NCBI GenBank assembly: GCA_003427395.1
Contig: BFEA01000273.1
Span: forward strand, 1,870,819-1,891,873
Direction of reading: 5' to 3'
Length of the DNA stretch: 21,055 bases
From: Chara braunii
Lineage: Eukaryota; Streptophyta; Charophyceae; Charales; Characeae
Shown here piece by piece: positions 17,671 to 21,055 of the stretch; position 1 is the stretch's first letter, and each line of letters begins with the position of its first letter. The translations under genes and the position numbers were made by a program. Below the pieces are notes generated by a model. It searched no databases, had not been told where the DNA came from, and saw nothing but the letters and a program-made list of their open reading frames with translations.

Positions 17671-19440
17671 GTGAATGTGAACTGGGCAAGGAAGTCGAGC
17701 CATCGAGCTTGGCGTGGGGTGATGTCTTTCTTGGTGAGGATGGAAGAAACGATGGTGTTGTCAGTGTGGATGGTGAAGTATTGCCCGTCGGGTACGGGCG
17801 CCAGACTGTGAGGGCTTGAATCACGACGAGGAGTTCCTTCTCATTGTAGGGGTAATTCATTTCCGCAGGAAGGAGCTTCTTGCTTGCGAAGGCGATGGGG
17901 TATTCTTCGGGTGGAGCCTCGGGGTGAGTGGGCGAGTCCTTGATGGAGGGGGTCTCGGCGGTATCGCGGGGGAAATGTTGGGACAGTACGGCTCCAATGG
18001 CGAAGTCGGAGGCATCAGTGGTGACATAGAAATGGTGAGTGGGGTCGGCGATCTTGAGGACAGGGGCCGTGGTGATTGGTTGCTTGAGGAAGTCGAAAGT
18101 GTGTTGGCGGCCATCGTTCCAATTGAAGGGCTCGTCCTTGCGTGTGAGTCCGTGAAGAGGGTAAGAGATCTTGGAAAAGTTGAGAATGAACGGGCGGTAA
18201 TAGTTGGCAAGGTCGAGGAAGGAACGGAGTTGAAGGAGGGTCTTGAGCGGGGGGTACTCGACGAGGGCTGTGACCTTCGAGGGGTCCATATGGATGCCTT
18301 CAGCGGAGACAATGTGGCCAAGGTATTCGACGCTCGAAGCGGCAAACGTACATTTGTTAAGCTTGGCGTGTAATTTTTGCTCTCGGAGGATCGAGAGGAC
18401 TTGGCGAATGTGCTGAAGGTGGGACTCAAAGGTGGGGCTAAAGATGAGGATGTCATCAAGGTACAAGACGACACAGACGTCGAGGAGGTTACGACAGATG
18501 TGGTTCATGGTGGACTGGAATGTGGCGGGGGCATTGGTGAGTCCGAAAGGCATTACGAGGAGCTCGTAGTGCCCGGACCGAGAGCGGAATGTGGTCTTGT
18601 GGGTATCCTCCTCGCGGACACGGATTTGGTGGAAGCCACTGCGGAGGTCGATCTTGGTGAAATATTTGGCTCCTTGGAGGCGATCAAGAAGTTCAGATAT
18701 CCGGGGGAGTGGGTACTTGTTCTTGATCGTGATCCGGTTCAAGGCACGGTAGTCTGTGCACATGCGGAGTTCTGAGGTGTCGTTCTTCTTGACGAAGAGA
18801 CAACTGGTTCCGAAGGGGGAGGAGCTAGGCTTAATGAATCCTTTTTCAAGGAGTTCATTGAGCTGGCGCTTCATTTCTTCGGCCTCGGGGACGGAGAGTT
18901 GGTACGGCGTGCGGCAAGGAGGAGAATGGTCGGGCTCGAGATCAATGGTGTGGGATACACCTCGATCGGGAGGTAAATCGGCGGGCAAGGACTTGGGGAA
19001 GACGTCCTTGAATTCAGAGAGGAGAGCTGTGATGTGAGGATAGGAAAGGGGGTCTTGGTCGGGTTTGTCCGTTGGAAGCAAGTCCTCGGGACGCTTGTGG
19101 TCGATAACAAGACAATAGTAAGCGGAGTCGGGGTGTTCACGAGATATGTGAAGGAACTGGTGAGGGGAGACAGGGGGTGGGGTAAAAGGGGGGAGAAGGT
19201 AAGGGATATCAAGAGGAGAGTCAGGAGGGCGGGTGAGTCGGACGAAAGAGGGGTGGAAGGAGTAGGGCATGAAACGGTCAAGCCATGGAGTCCCCAAGAC
19301 GATGTTGCACATGAGGTGCATGACATCGAAGGAGACCTGACTGCGAAGAGGACTGACAATCATGAGGGTCTCGGGGACAGTGCGATCGACAATGATGGCT
19401 GAGTCCTTTTCCCCTAGTCGGATGGTGATCGGGGAGTCAT
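17671..19440 (-). pseudogene. Reverse transcriptase and RNase H
   Basis: A single minus-strand frame starting at about 19,440 covers the protease C-terminus (NIVLGTPWL), the RT and the start of RNase H. Counted from 19,363: CTDYRALN at 202-209, the first catalytic Asp at about 239 (TKIDLRSGFHQ), MPFGLTNAP at about 271, and YLDD at 301-304 with both aspartates. The thumb follows (RSFLDLANYYRPF; usual Gly replaced by Asp). RNase H has TTDASDFAIGAVL (Asp450) and NEKELL (Glu509). At about 17,790 the frame moves by one base and YFTIHTDN continues in another frame; a second shift at about 17,670 leads into the integrase frame. RT core residues look intact. The frame left after 17,790 (to 17,465) is a shadow. 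Confidence 0.96.
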
Positions 19441-19990
19441 AGCCAGGGGAAGAGAGGCCGACTTTGCGATACAGGCTTCGGTGATGAAGTTGTCGGTGGC
19501 ACCACTATCAAGGAGGGCCTGGAACTTCACCGTCGATGCGCCAAGGGAGACGGCGATAAACTTGAGCTGGAACTGTGCGGTTCCGACACAAGCAGACGAG
19601 ATCATGGTGTTGAGGCGGCGTTGTTCCAAGCCTAATCTAAGAAGCCGATCGTGTCGTGCTTGTTCCTCAACAAGATCGGAGAAGGTGGTAGAGAAGGGGT
19701 TAGGGATGAGAGTAGAAGAGCAGGTGCCAGTGGGAAGCTCAGCCGACGGGATAGCAGATGTCGTCGGGAAGGGGGCAGGCGGAGTAAACTGCGTTACCTG
19801 AGGGTCGTCTGATGGGATGTGCGTCGCCGGAGGGGGGGTAGGCAGACGGATAGTCGATGCCAAGTGGGCCACTGGTGGAAGAGAGATCGTCACCGATGGG
19901 AGAGTCGACAGACAAGTGATCAATGTCGGGGGAGGATTGCAAGGGACAGGGGGACAGTGTTCAGGTGGAGGAGGGCCCGACTGTCGCGGT
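19414..19990 (-). pseudogene. Aspartic protease region (N-terminal part)
   Basis: The minus-strand frame is offset +1 from Gag and is open from at least 19,990 to TAG 19,414-19,416. A proline/serine/threonine-rich linker is followed by a basic stretch (EEQARHDRLLRLGLEQRR). The retropepsin active site is LLDSGATDNFI, with DSGA at about 19,498-19,509. The family uses a DSGA or DTGA aspartate in each half of a homodimer. The frame then ends early, and the rest of the protease (flap through LGTPWL) lies in the RT frame, so a one-base change near 19,440 splits the domain. Whether the Gag/Pol offset is a programmed frameshift or decay cannot be told from one copy. The decay around it favours decay. 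Confidence 0.92.
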
Positions 19991-21013
19991 GGAGGAAGAA
20001 GTGGGAGTAGAAGGGCCGGGTCCCGCGGAGCGAGGGGCCTGTCGAGTAAAGCGGCTAGCGTTGGGGCAGTTGGTCTGCTGGTGACCTAACTGGCGGCAGC
20101 GAAAACACCTGTTGTGTTCCTGGAGGTATATGCGTTCTGCGGGTGTAAGTTTGTGGAGACGGCGGGGTGGAGAGGAAGAAGGCGGTCGGGAGGCACGATC
20201 CTGGTGTTCCATCCGCATAAGGTGGGCGGCCTGGAGGTCCTCAATGGTGAATTGAGAGGGGTCGAGAGAGGCAGTGTCGAAGTCGTCATCGAAGGTGGGT
20301 GGAGTGGCGTCGTCAGGGGTTATGTTATGGAAGAAGCAGGGGCGGAAAGGAGCGGGCGTGGACGGGTGATGGGGGTGGAGGAGTCAATCGTGGTGAAGCA
20401 TGCGAGAGAGGAGGTCAGCAAGAGGCATGTCGGGTTCGTGGGCGAGGGCGGATGTGAGATCTTTGTGGCATACTCGCTTGATGCGGGAGATGAACGCAGA
20501 GTCGGGAATGACGGTGGTGGGGAGGTGATGGCGGAGGGAGCGAATGTATTGGACGAAGCGGTCCGTGGGACCGGTCTGGCGGAGGTGACAAAATTGTTCG
20601 AGGTAGTCATCGATGGTTTTCTGGGGGCGGAAGGTGGCAGTGAGAAGGTTGGCCCATTGGAGGAAGGAGTGACACGGTCCTCCGGAGGCGCGGCGGTTGC
20701 TGACTTCGGCCATCCACCGTTTGGCGGCATTGTCGAGGAGGCGGGAGGTGGCAATGGGAAGCCAATGGACAAGGGGCATGTGGTGGAGCTTGAAAGAGTT
20801 TTCGAGCTGGATAAGGAAGAGGAAAACGTCCTCGTGGGGAAGGCGGGAGAAGGGCATGATGTCGGCGGATCGGAAGGAACGGGGGATTTGCCCTTCGCGG
20901 GAAACGATCCGGGCGAGGGTGTTGAAGTTGAGGTTATCGGGGGTAGTGTCGTAGTAGGTGTAATCGAATTGGATGTTGTCGTCAAGGAGGTAGTTGGGGG
21001 GAAGTTGTGGCAT
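19961..21013 (-). pseudogene. Gag (capsid and CCHC nucleocapsid) with an in-frame stop
   Basis: An ATG at 21,013 opens 209 codons up to TGA 20,384-20,386. The same frame then stays open to TGA 19,961-19,963, so the first stop is an internal nonsense change (CGA to TGA or similar is possible). The N-terminal part is the Ty3-type capsid, with ENSFKLHHMPLVHWLPIA, AAKRWM and a helical region ending LLSRML. After an acidic/proline linker a zinc knuckle, C-X2-C-X4-H-X4-C, lies at 20,066-20,107 (core CFRCRQLGHQQTNC), preceded by LTPAERIYLQEHN. Gag packages the element RNA into cytoplasmic particles. About 40 bases of leader lie upstream of the ATG inside the window. Confidence 0.93.
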
Positions 21014-21055
21014 TGCGGGGTAAACCCCGAAGGTGACTTGGGAATAGGGGGACGG
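21014..21055 (-). other. Start of the retrotransposon 5' leader
   Basis: Lies upstream of the Gag ATG on the minus strand. It contains a small GGGGTAAACCCC-type inverted repeat at about 21,017-21,028. No primer-binding site is seen in these 42 bases; it and the 5' LTR should lie beyond the right edge. Confidence 0.6.

Larger units (their letters stand above)
16044..21055 (-). mobile_element. Decayed Ty3/gypsy chromovirus retrotransposon (partial)
   Basis: On the minus strand, right to left, lie Gag with zinc knuckle, protease, reverse transcriptase, RNase H, integrase and chromodomain. This order (RT before integrase) and the C-terminal chromodomain define a Ty3/gypsy chromovirus. The copy carries in-frame stops at 20,384-20,386, 16,795-16,797 and 16,590-16,592. 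Frame changes lie at about 19,960-20,060, 19,440, 17,790, 17,670 and 16,650. The 5' LTR is beyond the right edge. Between the last stop (16,155) and 16,044 the minus strand shows no polypurine tract or LTR; it is pyrimidine-rich there, so the 3' end is missing or diverged. Affinity to the Tcn1-like lineage of early plants and fungi is a guess. Confidence 0.95.

Noticed and set aside
17553-20954. Numerous plus-strand open frames of 80-185 codons opposite the retroelement
   Set aside because: They are antisense shadows of the GC-rich gag-pol region; the minus-strand frames carry all the motifs.

Overview
The window looks like nuclear DNA of a eukaryote, probably a plant-lineage organism (streptophyte alga or non-seed plant). 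This rests on three things: a large Ty3/gypsy chromovirus-type retrotransposon, an orphan primer-binding site matching initiator tRNA-Met (the usual primer of plant LTR elements), and several GT-AG splice-site pairs with strong pyrimidine tracts. There is no operon-like gene packing and no recognisable rRNA or tRNA. The species cannot be fixed from the sequence; a charophyte such as Chara would fit, but this is inference, and a fungal source is not formally excluded because related chromoviruses occur there.

Right third (about 16,044 to the right edge, minus strand): a decayed Ty3/gypsy retrotransposon in the order Gag with CCHC knuckle, aspartic protease, reverse transcriptase, RNase H, integrase with D,D(35)E, and a C-terminal chromodomain. 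It has at least three in-frame stops and about five reading-frame changes, so this copy cannot be autonomous. Its 5' LTR lies beyond the right edge. No polypurine tract or 3' LTR follows its stop. Instead the element runs into a 290-bp sequence that is duplicated 556 bp away.

Left and middle (1 to about 16,000): mostly non-coding, repeat-rich sequence with pieces of several mobile elements. These are a foldback MITE with a TTA target duplication (2801-3169), an orphan LTR end plus primer-binding site (3186-3420), a very short poly-A retroposon with a 13-bp target duplication (5281-5430), a polypurine tract followed by an LTR-like segment (11,378-11,597), and a TA-cored hairpin element (13,706-13,833). 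There are also several tandem duplications, three of them with periods of 90, 94 and 97 bp, and simple repeats (CTT, TA, GA, TG).

Possible host genes are seen only as exon candidates with good splice signals: a plus-strand internal exon at 1457-1616; a minus-strand exon pair at 2304-2685 with a duplicated 32-bp block across the splice junction; and a minus-strand chain of exons at 14,244-15,174 that stays in frame across the predicted introns. I recognise none of these proteins. A stretch at about 7690-9240 reads like eroded coding sequence on the plus strand. No new defence, metabolic or regulatory system is evident; the interest lies in the mobile-element structures and the exon candidates.
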